From positions 29,050 through 93,049 of the forward strand of contig NZ_MUKP01000024.1 in the NCBI RefSeq assembly GCF_002081715.1: a stretch of DNA of 64,000 nt, in the 5' to 3' direction. The stretch comes from Nocardia donostiensis (GTDB lineage: Bacteria > Actinomycetota > Actinomycetes > Mycobacteriales > Mycobacteriaceae). The position numbers were made by a program, and so were the translations under genes. This document shows positions 21,534-28,737 of this stretch, in pieces. The notes under the pieces were generated by a model, which did not search any database, was not told where the DNA came from, and saw only the letters and a list, made by a program, of their open reading frames with translations. Numbering within the stretch: the first letter of the stretch is position 1; each line of letters starts with the position of its first letter.

Positions 21534-22037
21534 ATGAGCATTCCTGCCCCACGTAAGGACGTGGCAATCCGGCAGCCGCAGGAGGCGGAGATCTTGCACA
21601 CGAAGTCGGTCACCTTGCGGCTGCTGATCGACGCCGAAGAAGCGGGCGGCGGATCGAGCACGCTCGAGGTCAGCATGGATCGCGGCGCGGACGGCGCGGC
21701 GCCGCACTATCACACCCGTTCCGACGAGCTGTTCTACATCGCCGAAGGCGAACTGCAACTGCTGACCGGCGATCGGATCGTCACCGTCGGCGCAGGAGGT
21801 ACGGTCGTGGTCCCGAAGTTCATGCCGCACGCCTTCGGCGCCGCCCCGGACAGCGCAGCACGAATCCTGATTGCACTCACGCCCGGCGTGCAGCGATTCG
21901 AGTACTTCCGGTTGCTGGAGCGGATCGCCGCGGGCGAATCCGCGATGACAGAACTCGCTGCCACCCAAGACGAGTTCGACAACCACTTCGTCGACGCCCC
22001 CGCCTGGTGGGCGGCACGCAGCGCGCATCGACATTGA
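21534..22037 (+). CDS. Cupin-domain protein
   Basis: 167 residues from ATG 21534, which has GGAG 6 bases upstream; ATG codons at 21522 and 21531 are alternatives. A single cupin: ADGAAPHYHTRSDELFYIAE gives the HxH...E metal site and KFMPHAFG the last histidine. Small monocupins of this type are quercetinase-like or unassigned. Divergent from the MarR gene across one operator, so probably its target. Substrate not predictable. Confidence 0.8.
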   Translation: MSIPAPRKDVAIRQPQEAEILHTKSVTLRLLIDAEEAGGGSSTLEVSMDRGADGAAPHYHTRSDELFYIAEGELQLLTGDRIVTVGAGGTVVVPKFMPHAFGAAPDSAARILIALTPGVQRFEYFRLLERIAAGESAMTELAATQDEFDNHFVDAPAWWAARSAHRH

Positions 22038-22249
22038 AGCCCACCAGATCCCGGTTCAGCCAACCTGATTCGCCCACGTCGCTCGCGACGCGACGAACAG
22101 CAGTTCTGTCGTCGCTCGATCGCGCAGGTGGGCGCCTCGGACTGCCCGGGCTCGGAGCGCGCTGGTCCGACTCTCGGAGTGAACCACGATTGTGGTATCC
22201 GGGACTGGAACCGGTTTTCGGGCCGGCGCTTTCGGGACGATAACTTTCT

Positions 22250-23239
22250 TTACGACGCGCCGGATAACCATCGTCGAACACGTCCGGGTCCAGAGTTCTT
22301 GCGCCGGCGTGCTCGGCGGACCGGTTCGAACCAGCCGGGCAACGGTTCTCGCGCGGCAAGCCACTTCTGCGGCACCCCGACGTTCGGGCCGGGGCGGCTG
22401 CCGGTGTAGGCGGCGACGATCCCACCGACGATGGCGCTGGTGGTGTCGATGTCTCCTTCTGCCGCAATGCATGTGGTGATCGCGGCCGGGTAGTCGTCCA
22501 GATGTGTTGCCGCGACCCATATCGTGAACGGCACGGTGTTCTGCGCGGTTACCAGAGAACCGTTGCCGAGTTCAGCTGCGGCCTTTTCGACGGAGGCTCC
22601 GAGCAGAGTGCGGGCGTGGCGAATCAGTCGGCTCGTATCGCTGTCGTCGATGCGGTCGAGGACGGCGGTAATGAATTCCATTGCTGTGGGCCGGGTCCCG
22701 ATCAGGCGAGCATGAGCGGCCCTACCAGCCGCGAGTGCCACCGCGACCGCTCCGATCACCCCTTCGGGGTGTAGATGCGTCACCTGTGCCGAGCGAACCG
22801 CTTCGGCGGCAATTTTGTCCGGGTCGCCGGCGTAGAAGGCACCCAGCGGGGCGACCCGCATGGCCGCACCATTGCCACAGGAACCCTGGTGATCGTATGC
22901 GGATCCGGCCGCATCCCGCCACGGTGCACCGTCGCGGATCCGACGCAATGTATCGACCGTTATGAAGCCGTAGTCGCGGCGCGGATCGAGCCGCCGGGCG
23001 AAAGCTGCAGCAAGCCGATCCTGGTCGATCTCACCATGACTGGCGAGTTCGGCGACCACGGTGCAGGCCATTTCGGTGTCGTCGGTCCACCCCCACTGCC
23101 CAGCCGGGAGATTGCCTGCCCGAAGATCCGGGATCGAGCGGCCCATGACGGGGAATTCCGCACCCAACGCGTCCCCCACGGACAACCCATCCAGGGAATC
23201 GAGCATCAAGTCGACATGCATCGCGTCGATGATAGCCAT
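22250..23239 (-). CDS. ADP-ribosylglycohydrolase family protein (DraG-like)
   Basis: 329 residues from ATG 23239; GTG 23314 would add 25 residues, and the frame runs to 23476 but would cover the divergent promoter. Family signatures: LDGLSVGDALGAEFPV at the start, the metal-binding GWTDDTEMA, QGSCGNGAAMRVAPLG, and DIDTTSAIVGGIVAAYTGS near the end. Such enzymes remove ADP-ribose from proteins, nucleic acids or small molecules with two Mg ions held by the TDDTE and DIDTT motifs, all present. No ADP-ribosyltransferase partner is nearby, so the substrate is unknown. Confidence 0.85.
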   Translation of the reverse strand: MAIIDAMHVDLMLDSLDGLSVGDALGAEFPVMGRSIPDLRAGNLPAGQWGWTDDTEMACTVVAELASHGEIDQDRLAAAFARRLDPRRDYGFITVDTLRRIRDGAPWRDAAGSAYDHQGSCGNGAAMRVAPLGAFYAGDPDKIAAEAVRSAQVTHLHPEGVIGAVAVALAAGRAAHARLIGTRPTAMEFITAVLDRIDDSDTSRLIRHARTLLGASVEKAAAELGNGSLVTAQNTVPFTIWVAATHLDDYPAAITTCIAAEGDIDTTSAIVGGIVAAYTGSRPGPNVGVPQKWLAAREPLPGWFEPVRRARRRKNSGPGRVRRWLSGAS

Positions 23240-23322
23240 GTCGCCACCGTCGCGGGCGCCGCGACCGAGAACAACGCCTGACCGATCATCGCTGACCCAC
23301 TCCCGTACTTCCACCGACAGGC

Positions 23323-23353
23323 TTGACCTCGAGTGAGGTTGAGCTTTTAGCGT
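23323..23353 (+). promoter_or_regulatory. MerR-type promoter with 19-bp spacer, likely leaderless start
   Basis: -35 TTGACC (23323-23328) and -10 TAGCGT (23348-23353) are 19 bp apart. The spacer region carries the dyad ACCTC-gagt-GAGGT overlapping the -35 box. A long spacer with a dyad between the boxes is the hallmark of MerR-family-controlled promoters. The predicted transcription start coincides with ATG 23360. No MerR gene is in the window. Confidence 0.6.
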
Positions 23354-23359
23354 AGTGAT

Positions 23360-24046
23360 ATGTCTACCGAATCGATACCGCAAGATCAGAACCGGTCGAA
23401 CGTGGCTATGCGGCGCATACTGCCGGACCTGTGGGAAACACGGGCTTTCGTCGTGCCCCAAGGCCCACGAACCCACGCCTACCTGTGGACACCGCCATCA
23501 GGGCGCAACATCCTGTTCTACTCCCCCGGCAACGACGAGGAGTTCGATCAACTGCACGAGCTCGGCGGCGTGGCCCGTCAGTACCTGAGTCACCAGGACG
23601 AGGCCGGACCGATGCTGCACGCGCTGGCCGAGCGCTTCGGGAGCCGCCTGCACGCTCCCGCGGCAGAGGCCGCACAGATCTCGTCATTCGCCCCGATTGA
23701 TGTGTTGCTCTCCGAGCGAGGGGTCGACGACGCCGGTGTCGAAGTGGTTCCCACTCCTGGGCATTCGCCGGGCAGCACCTGCTATGTGGTGCCGGGTCAC
23801 GATGGCCTGACCTACTTGTTCACCGGCGATACCCTGCTCCGGTACGACGACGGGGTGTGGCGTGCAGGTTATGTGCCGGGCTACAGCGACAAGGCCGGGT
23901 TGCGCGCAGCACTCGATACCTTGGCCACTGTGCAACCTGACGTGGTCATCTCCAGCGCCTTCGTCGAAGGTGCCGAAGGATTCCATCGCATGGATCGCAG
24001 TCTCTGGCAGGCCTGCCTCGACCAAGCCCGAACCGAACTGAATTGA
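23360..24046 (+). CDS. Metallo-beta-lactamase-fold protein
   Basis: 228 residues. MBL-superfamily features: hydrophobic strand NILFYSPGNDEEF, a loop SHQDEAGP where active enzymes have HxHxDH, then VVPTPGHSPGSTCYVV with the conserved histidine and YLFTGDTLLRYD with the metal-bridging aspartate. The first metal motif is degenerate (S-H-Q-D-E-A), so hydrolase activity may be reduced or altered. ATG 23360 lies at the predicted transcription start of a MerR-type promoter and has no Shine-Dalgarno. It is a single-gene unit followed by a hairpin. Substrate unknown. Confidence 0.8.
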   Translation: MSTESIPQDQNRSNVAMRRILPDLWETRAFVVPQGPRTHAYLWTPPSGRNILFYSPGNDEEFDQLHELGGVARQYLSHQDEAGPMLHALAERFGSRLHAPAAEAAQISSFAPIDVLLSERGVDDAGVEVVPTPGHSPGSTCYVVPGHDGLTYLFTGDTLLRYDDGVWRAGYVPGYSDKAGLRAALDTLATVQPDVVISSAFVEGAEGFHRMDRSLWQACLDQARTELN

Positions 24047-24056
24047 CTTTCTCCGG

Positions 24057-24072
24057 CCATCGTGAACGATGG
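24057..24072 (+). terminator. Short hairpin after the MBL-fold gene
   Basis: CCATCG-tgaa-CGATGG, a 6-bp stem with a tetraloop beginning 11 bases after the stop. Confidence 0.45.
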
Positions 24073-24117
24073 GGATGGCTACACTCGGCGTTGCGGGGGA
24101 ACCGGATCGGTTGATGG

Positions 24118-24290
24118 TTATCCGGCGGGACCGAAACCGCAGCGGGTTGCCCCGCGCCTCTTACGTTTACCCGCGATCGAGACGAAGAAGTTGCGGTAGG
24201 CGGTGCCCAGATCCGCGAGCGCTTGTTGCAGTGTGTCCAACGCTTTCACGCTGTTCAGCGCCTGGCCGCGGGGAGTGAGAGTTCAAGATC
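24118..24290 (-). pseudogene. TnpB (IS200/IS605 OrfB) fragment
   Basis: The minus frame ending at TAA 24118 reads LNSVKALDTLQQALADLGTA then YRNFFVSIAGKRKRRG, the 'NSVaLQQaLrDLdrAfrNFF...KgKrkg' block of TnpB proteins. Neither the RuvC nor the zinc-ribbon part is present. It lies between the MBL-fold gene and the cyclase gene. Confidence 0.65.
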
Positions 24291-24316
24291 GCGCAGGTGC
24301 TATCGCAGACGGTTGC

Positions 24317-25009
24317 TCATGGCGCTTTCGACGTGGATTCGGCTGACCAACTCTGGGCGCCGTAATCGGTCCAGGCGATAGCACGCAGCGGAAACGAGCC
24401 CATCCCGCGCACCGGCGCAGGCAGTGCAACCAGTCTGGCACCGGTGTCAGGGACCGCATCCAAGTTCGTCATCTGTTCGATGATCGGGATTCCCGCACCG
24501 AGCAGCGTGTGGCGACACGGCCGCGTCGGCAGGGATGTGTCGTCGATGTCGAGCGAGTCGATTCCAACCAGCGCCACATTGGCGGCGATCAACGCTTCTG
24601 CGACCTCGCCCACCAAGAACGGATGCCCGAGGTCCCAGTACGCGGACGAACCCCACCGGGCCGACCATGCGGTGTGCACCAGCACAGCCTTCCCCCACAA
24701 TCGCGCCGGGTCGCCGAGCACATCCGGCCCGACTACACGCAGCCCTACCACGCGGATCACGACGATCGATACATTCAACAGCCGCTCCAGCGGCAGCTCG
24801 GCGATATCTGCGCCATGAGCATGGAAATGGAACGGAGCATCGATATAAGTCCCGGTCTTACCGACCATATCCACGCACGCGACGCCATGGGCCGTCTCGA
24901 TCAAAGGCGGCTGCTCACACGAAAACTGCATGGTGACTCGCGGTCCAGGCAAACCCGGGCAGGTGGCCATACCATCCGAGATCCGATGAGACAACTCCAC
25001 AGCCGTCAC
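24317..25009 (-). CDS. Cyclase-family (kynurenine formamidase-like) hydrolase
   Basis: About 230 residues; GTG 25009 is preferred, TTG 25015 and GTG 25000 are close alternatives. It begins with the family motif VELSHRISDGMATCPGLPGP and carries the metal-binding GTYIDAPFHFHAHGADIAEL (family HGTHIDAPxHF, here with Y for H in the first position). Later GIDSLDIDDTS and GAGIPIIEQMTNLDAVPD match the cyclase fold (PF04199). Members hydrolyse formylkynurenine, isatin or cyclic amides, or act in natural-product cyclisation. It ends next to a TnpB remnant and is divergent from the NRPS-PKS operon; a link to that operon cannot be shown. Confidence 0.75.
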   Translation of the reverse strand: MTAVELSHRISDGMATCPGLPGPRVTMQFSCEQPPLIETAHGVACVDMVGKTGTYIDAPFHFHAHGADIAELPLERLLNVSIVVIRVVGLRVVGPDVLGDPARLWGKAVLVHTAWSARWGSSAYWDLGHPFLVGEVAEALIAANVALVGIDSLDIDDTSLPTRPCRHTLLGAGIPIIEQMTNLDAVPDTGARLVALPAPVRGMGSFPLRAIAWTDYGAQSWSAESTSKAP

Positions 25010-25329
25010 CCCCAAACACTACCCCTCATCCCTGCCCGAAGCGGCGGTCCGCGATCCGCTACGCCGGCGCCCTGGTAGAAGACGACGCTGAACGGGCCAT
25101 AGCAGCTGTTTACACCCCATGGTCTTCACAAGCCGGGCTGCGGAGGCGGCATGGCCGTCTCCACCGCGCAGCAGCTCGCGGCTATAGCGGTCCAAAACGG
25201 AGCATGGACGACGAAGTGGAGTCGCATTCGGGCCTGCATGGCGGGTGCACCGCCCTGTGGAGACAGGTCTTTTTCTGCCCCTAAGACCATGGCCTTGAGG
25301 CTGTTGTGCGGCCGTGATCGGATCGGTGG
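25010..25329. other. Intergenic region upstream of the NRPS-PKS operon
   Basis: No convincing gene on either strand. It must contain the operon promoter, but I see no clear -35/-10 pair. There is no IdeR/DmdR-type iron box palindrome, so iron control is not supported. It contains one perfect inverted repeat listed separately. Confidence 0.4.
25117..25292. repeat. 10-bp inverted repeat, 156 bp apart
   Basis: CCATGGTCTT at 25117-25126 and AAGACCATGG at 25283-25292 are perfect reverse complements bounding a 176-bp non-coding segment just before the operon. This could be the end pair of a tiny decayed element, or chance. Confidence 0.3.
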
Positions 25330-25611
25330 GTGCCCCAACCGATCGATCTCAGCAAGACCAGCGCCCCACCCGAACTCGTGGAACAACTGCGCGTTTACTT
25401 CAGTGCATTGACAGCGACCCCACTACGACCGGACGACGATATCTTCGAACTCGGACTGGTGAATTCCCTTCGGGCGCTGGAGATCGTGGCTCATGTCGAA
25501 CGGACCTTCGGCCTCGAGGTGGACGTCGACGATCTGGAGTTGGACAACTTCCGCACCGCCGCGCGGGTAGCCGCGTTCGTAACGAAGAAGCAAGTGGTGG
25601 CGGACCGTTGA
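25330..25611 (+). CDS. Acyl carrier protein, FkbJ-like (hydroxymalonyl-ACP carrier)
   Basis: 93 residues, GTG 25330; no strong Shine-Dalgarno is seen. Phosphopantetheine site FELGLVNSLRALEIVAHVER with Ser46; the Asn before it replaces the usual Asp (NSL instead of DSL), as in ACPs of the FkbJ kind that carry glyceryl/methoxymalonyl units. It overlaps the acyl-CoA dehydrogenase start and is followed by an FkbH-like gene, so it is best read as the carrier on which a glycolytic three-carbon unit is turned into hydroxymalonyl-ACP. Confidence 0.82.
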   Translation: MPQPIDLSKTSAPPELVEQLRVYFSALTATPLRPDDDIFELGLVNSLRALEIVAHVERTFGLEVDVDDLELDNFRTAARVAAFVTKKQVVADR

Positions 25612-26723
25612 CCGGTATCGGGGAACTGCTCTCGATGGCGCGCACCGACGCTGCCGAGTGGGATCGGGGAGGACTGCCCGACGATATCGTCGGCGCGGCC
25701 GCCCGGGCGGGGCTGCTCGGTGCGGACCGGCCACGGGAGCGCGGCGGTCAAGGCCTCGACCCGCACGAACTCGGGGAAATCGCCGCCCGGGTCGGTACGG
25801 TGTGCACCTCGTTGCGCAGCCTGCTCACCGTCGGCGGCATGGTGAGCGCGGCCGTGGACCGCTGGGGCACGGCCGCGCAGCGGGCGGACTGGGTGCCGCG
25901 GCTGGCTTCGGGAGAGCTGCTCGCCGGACTGGCGGCTACGGAGGCGAGGGCCGGTACAGAGCTCGCGGGGGTCGAGACGGTCTTCGAGGACACCGGGCAC
26001 GAGATGCGGGTGTCCGGGCGCAAACTCTGGGTGAGTTTCGGCGCGGTGGCCGATGTGCTGCTGGTGCTCGGCCGGGCCGACGGTGGGCTACAGGCTGCGC
26101 TGGTGGCCACCGACCAGCCTCATGTGACCGTCGAGCCGGTGGTCGACCAGCTGGGGATGCGCGGGGCGCGGCTCGCGCACATCACCTTCGACCGGGCCCG
26201 GGTACCCCGCGAGCAACTCCTCGCGCCGGCCGGTTTCGGCCTCAGCCATGTGGTGGGTACCGCGCTGGACCACGGCCGGTACACCGTCGCCTGGGGATGT
26301 GTGGGGATGGCACGCACCTGCCTGCACGACGCGGCGGTGCATGCGGCGCGGCGGACCCAGGGTGGTATCCGGCTCGCCGAGCACGAGAAGATCCGCGCCA
26401 CGCTGGGGCGCGCACGGGTGCAGGTGGAGGCGGCACAGGCATTGTGCGAACGCGCGGCGCGGTATCGGGCGACCGCCGACCCGGCCGCGATCATGGCGAC
26501 AGTGGCCGCGAAATACGCCGCGGCCGAGGCGGCGGCCGACGTCAGCGCACACGCGGTGCAGGTGCTCGGTGCCGCCGGCTGCGCTCCGGACAGCAGGGTG
26601 GGGCGTTTCTTCCGGGACGCGAAGGTCATGCAGATCATCGAAGGCTCCCGCGACGTCGCCGAACTGCATCTCGGCGACCAACTGCTCACCGAGGTGGCAC
26701 AGGAGAAAGGCGTGGAGTCGTGA
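25608..26723 (+). CDS. Acyl-CoA dehydrogenase family protein, FkbI-like
   Basis: 371 residues from TTG 25608, which overlaps the ACP stop (TTGA); ATG 25635 is an alternative, and earlier starts run inside the ACP gene. Acyl-CoA dehydrogenase fold: PRERGGQGLDPHELGEIAAR, ERWGT-type AVDRWGTAAQRADWVPRLAS, GLAATEARAGTEL, LDHGRYTVAWGCVGMARTCL, and the FAD-binding end RVGRFFRDAKVMQIIEGSRD. In FkbG-K type pathways this flavoprotein oxidises the ACP-bound 2-hydroxy-3-oxopropionyl unit to hydroxymalonyl-ACP. Neighbouring ACP, FkbH and FkbK homologues support this role over fatty-acid oxidation. Confidence 0.82.
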   Translation: MTGIGELLSMARTDAAEWDRGGLPDDIVGAAARAGLLGADRPRERGGQGLDPHELGEIAARVGTVCTSLRSLLTVGGMVSAAVDRWGTAAQRADWVPRLASGELLAGLAATEARAGTELAGVETVFEDTGHEMRVSGRKLWVSFGAVADVLLVLGRADGGLQAALVATDQPHVTVEPVVDQLGMRGARLAHITFDRARVPREQLLAPAGFGLSHVVGTALDHGRYTVAWGCVGMARTCLHDAAVHAARRTQGGIRLAEHEKIRATLGRARVQVEAAQALCERAARYRATADPAAIMATVAAKYAAAEAAADVSAHAVQVLGAAGCAPDSRVGRFFRDAKVMQIIEGSRDVAELHLGDQLLTEVAQEKGVES

Positions 26724-27706
26724 TCGGGTTCGGGCCCGTGTCCACATGGTTTCCAGAACATACGCTTCGGGTTGCGGACCTGCCCGAACTCGCCGAACTG
26801 CCGTCCGCGCGGCGCGAGCACGCGCTGTCTCTCGGGATCGATACCGTACGCTGCGCCCAGGGAGCGACGGAGACCGAGCTCGCCGAGCAGGCCGCTCGGA
26901 AGGCCCTGCGGCGGGCCGGGCTCGATGCCGCCGCCTTGGACGCGCTGCTCCTGGTACAGGGCCGGGCACCGCAGTATCTCCTCGCCTCCGAGGCGACCCG
27001 GCTCCAGCAGGCGCTGGGCGCCGAACGCGCGTTCGTCGCGGGTGTCGGCGAGCTGGGTTGTGTCTCGGTGTCGGCGGCGTTCCGGCTCGCTGCGGCGCTG
27101 CTGCGCGGCGATCCCCGCTGCCGGACCGTGCTGGTGGCCGCCGCGGCCCGCACCCCGACCCGCGCCCGCTACCGCAGCCCCATGACCGTGCTCGGCGACG
27201 GCGCGGCGGCCGTCCTGTTGAGCTCCGACGGCGCCGACAGCCGCTATGAGCTCGTCGACATCACCGTGCACAGCGACGGCCGCTACGCCGACCTGTTCCG
27301 TATCGACTATCGAGACGTGCCCAGCGATCACTGGGTCGAGGAGTGCGCCGACGAACCGACCTATTCCTTCCGGCTCGCGGTGGAGAGCAGTAAACGGTTC
27401 ACCGCGATCAACACGGAAGTACTGGCACGCAATGCTCTGAGCCCCGAAGACATCTCGGCGGTGCTCATGCAGAACCTGTCCGCGGGGGCGCTCGCCTTCT
27501 GGTCGGAATCCCTCGGTCAGCCGATCCACCCCAGCTGCGGCGAGAACCTCGCCCGCTACGGGCATCTCGGCTCGGTGGACGTACTGGTCAATATGGACGA
27601 CGCTGCCGCGACCCTCGCGCCCGGCGCTACCGCCCTGCTGCTCAACAGCAGCCCGGTGGCGGCGTGGAGCACGGCGGTGCTGCGGAGAACGGATGTGAGG
27701 GTATGA
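26720..27706 (+). CDS. KAS III-like (FabH-fold) protein with altered catalytic residues; candidate acyltransferase
   Basis: 328 residues from GTG 26720, overlapping the previous stop (GTGA). FabH fold: an early LADLPELAELPSARREHALS segment, the nucleophile region VGELGCVSVSAAFRLAAALL with Cys114, and MTVLGDGAAAVLLSSDGADS. The FabH His and Asn are not conserved: the 'HQAN' block reads LMQNLSAG (Met250) and the 'GNTSAAS' block reads YGHLGSVD (His282). A cysteine with a relocated histidine suits acyl transfer better than decarboxylative condensation. The next assembly-line PKS has no working AT, so I infer it may move the hydroxymalonyl unit from the FkbJ-like ACP to the PKS carrier. KAS III-like acyl-transferring enzymes are known in other pathways; tetronate-type condensation is the main alternative. 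Confidence 0.7.
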   Translation: MIGFGPVSTWFPEHTLRVADLPELAELPSARREHALSLGIDTVRCAQGATETELAEQAARKALRRAGLDAAALDALLLVQGRAPQYLLASEATRLQQALGAERAFVAGVGELGCVSVSAAFRLAAALLRGDPRCRTVLVAAAARTPTRARYRSPMTVLGDGAAAVLLSSDGADSRYELVDITVHSDGRYADLFRIDYRDVPSDHWVEECADEPTYSFRLAVESSKRFTAINTEVLARNALSPEDISAVLMQNLSAGALAFWSESLGQPIHPSCGENLARYGHLGSVDVLVNMDDAAATLAPGATALLLNSSPVAAWSTAVLRRTDVRV

Positions 27707-28737
27707 CGGCGCAACCGGAGACGGTGAAGTGCCTGGTCTGGGATCTCGACGACACGGTGTGGTCCGGCGTCGTGCTGGAGTCGGACGGCGGTTCCCCCAA
27801 ACCTGAGGTGTTGCAGGCAATTCAGATCCTCGACGAACGCGGCATCCTGCATGCCGTCGCGAGCCGCGGCGAGCCTTCCGCCGCGCTCGCGCATCTGCGC
27901 CTGCACGGTATCGAAGATATGTTCTCCGCAGTCGAGGTCGGGTGGGGTCCGAAATCGGATGCCATCCGCCGTATCGCCGAGTCGCTGAACATCGGCCGCG
28001 ACACCGTGGCCTTCGTCGACAACGATCCGGTCGAGTTGGCCGAGGTGGCGGCCTCGTATCCGGAGATCCGCTGCTATCCGGCCGATCGCATCCCGCACCT
28101 GCCCGACCTCCCGGAATTCACACCCGAGACCACGACACCTGAAGCGCGCCATCGCCGGTCCTACTATCGCGCGGAGCGGGCCCGCAAGGAGAGCGCGGCC
28201 GAATTCACCGGATCCGACGCGGACTTCCTTGCCTCACTTGGCCTGGTCATGACCGTGCGTACCGCCGCAGAGGAGGACCTCGTCAGGGCACACGAGCTGA
28301 CCGTGCGCACTCACCAGCTCAATACCACCGGAATTACTTTCGACGCCGAGGAACTGCGGAAACTGTGCACCTCACCCGGCCACGAGGTGCTCGTCGCCTC
28401 ATTGCGCGACCGGTTCGGCGGTTACGGCACGATCGGGCTCGCGGTGTCGGAAATCCGCGGCTCCGACTCAGTGCTGCTGTTGCTGCTCATGTCCTGCCGG
28501 GTGATATCGCGCGGCGCCGGGGCGGCACTCATCCGTGAAGTCGTCCGGCGAGCCCGCACGTCGGGTCGGCGCCCGACCGCGGAATTCGTGCCCACACCGC
28601 TCAACCGGGTCATGCTCGTGGCGTTGAGATTCGCCGGATTCGAGGTGATCGAGTCCGAGGCCGACCGCATCCTGCTGGCCTGCACGGTGCCACCCGAGCG
28701 CATCGGCGGAACCGGCCATATCGAGGTGATCCGATGA
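27703..28737 (+). CDS. FkbH-like HAD-superfamily protein (glyceryl-ACP synthase)
   Basis: 344 residues from ATG 27703, overlapping the previous stop (ATGA). N-terminal HAD domain: VKCLVWDLDDTVWSGVVLES (DxDxT), the second motif region LHAVASRGEPSAAL, and VAFVDNDPVELAEVAASYP. The C-terminal half (about 180-340) is the GNAT-like domain typical of FkbH (VRAHELTVRTHQLNTTGITF, LLLLMSCRVISRGAGAALIR). FkbH proteins take 1,3-bisphosphoglycerate, dephosphorylate it and load the glyceryl group on the dedicated ACP, the entry step to hydroxymalonyl/methoxymalonyl-ACP. No O-methyltransferase gene accompanies it, so the hydroxy form is predicted. Confidence 0.88.
   Translation: MTAQPETVKCLVWDLDDTVWSGVVLESDGGSPKPEVLQAIQILDERGILHAVASRGEPSAALAHLRLHGIEDMFSAVEVGWGPKSDAIRRIAESLNIGRDTVAFVDNDPVELAEVAASYPEIRCYPADRIPHLPDLPEFTPETTTPEARHRRSYYRAERARKESAAEFTGSDADFLASLGLVMTVRTAAEEDLVRAHELTVRTHQLNTTGITFDAEELRKLCTSPGHEVLVASLRDRFGGYGTIGLAVSEIRGSDSVLLLLLMSCRVISRGAGAALIREVVRRARTSGRRPTAEFVPTPLNRVMLVALRFAGFEVIESEADRILLACTVPPERIGGTGHIEVIR

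Noticed and set aside
25010..25330. Siderophore-type iron regulation of the NRPS operon
   Set aside because: No IdeR/DmdR palindrome is visible and no salicylate or hydroxamate genes occur in the operon.
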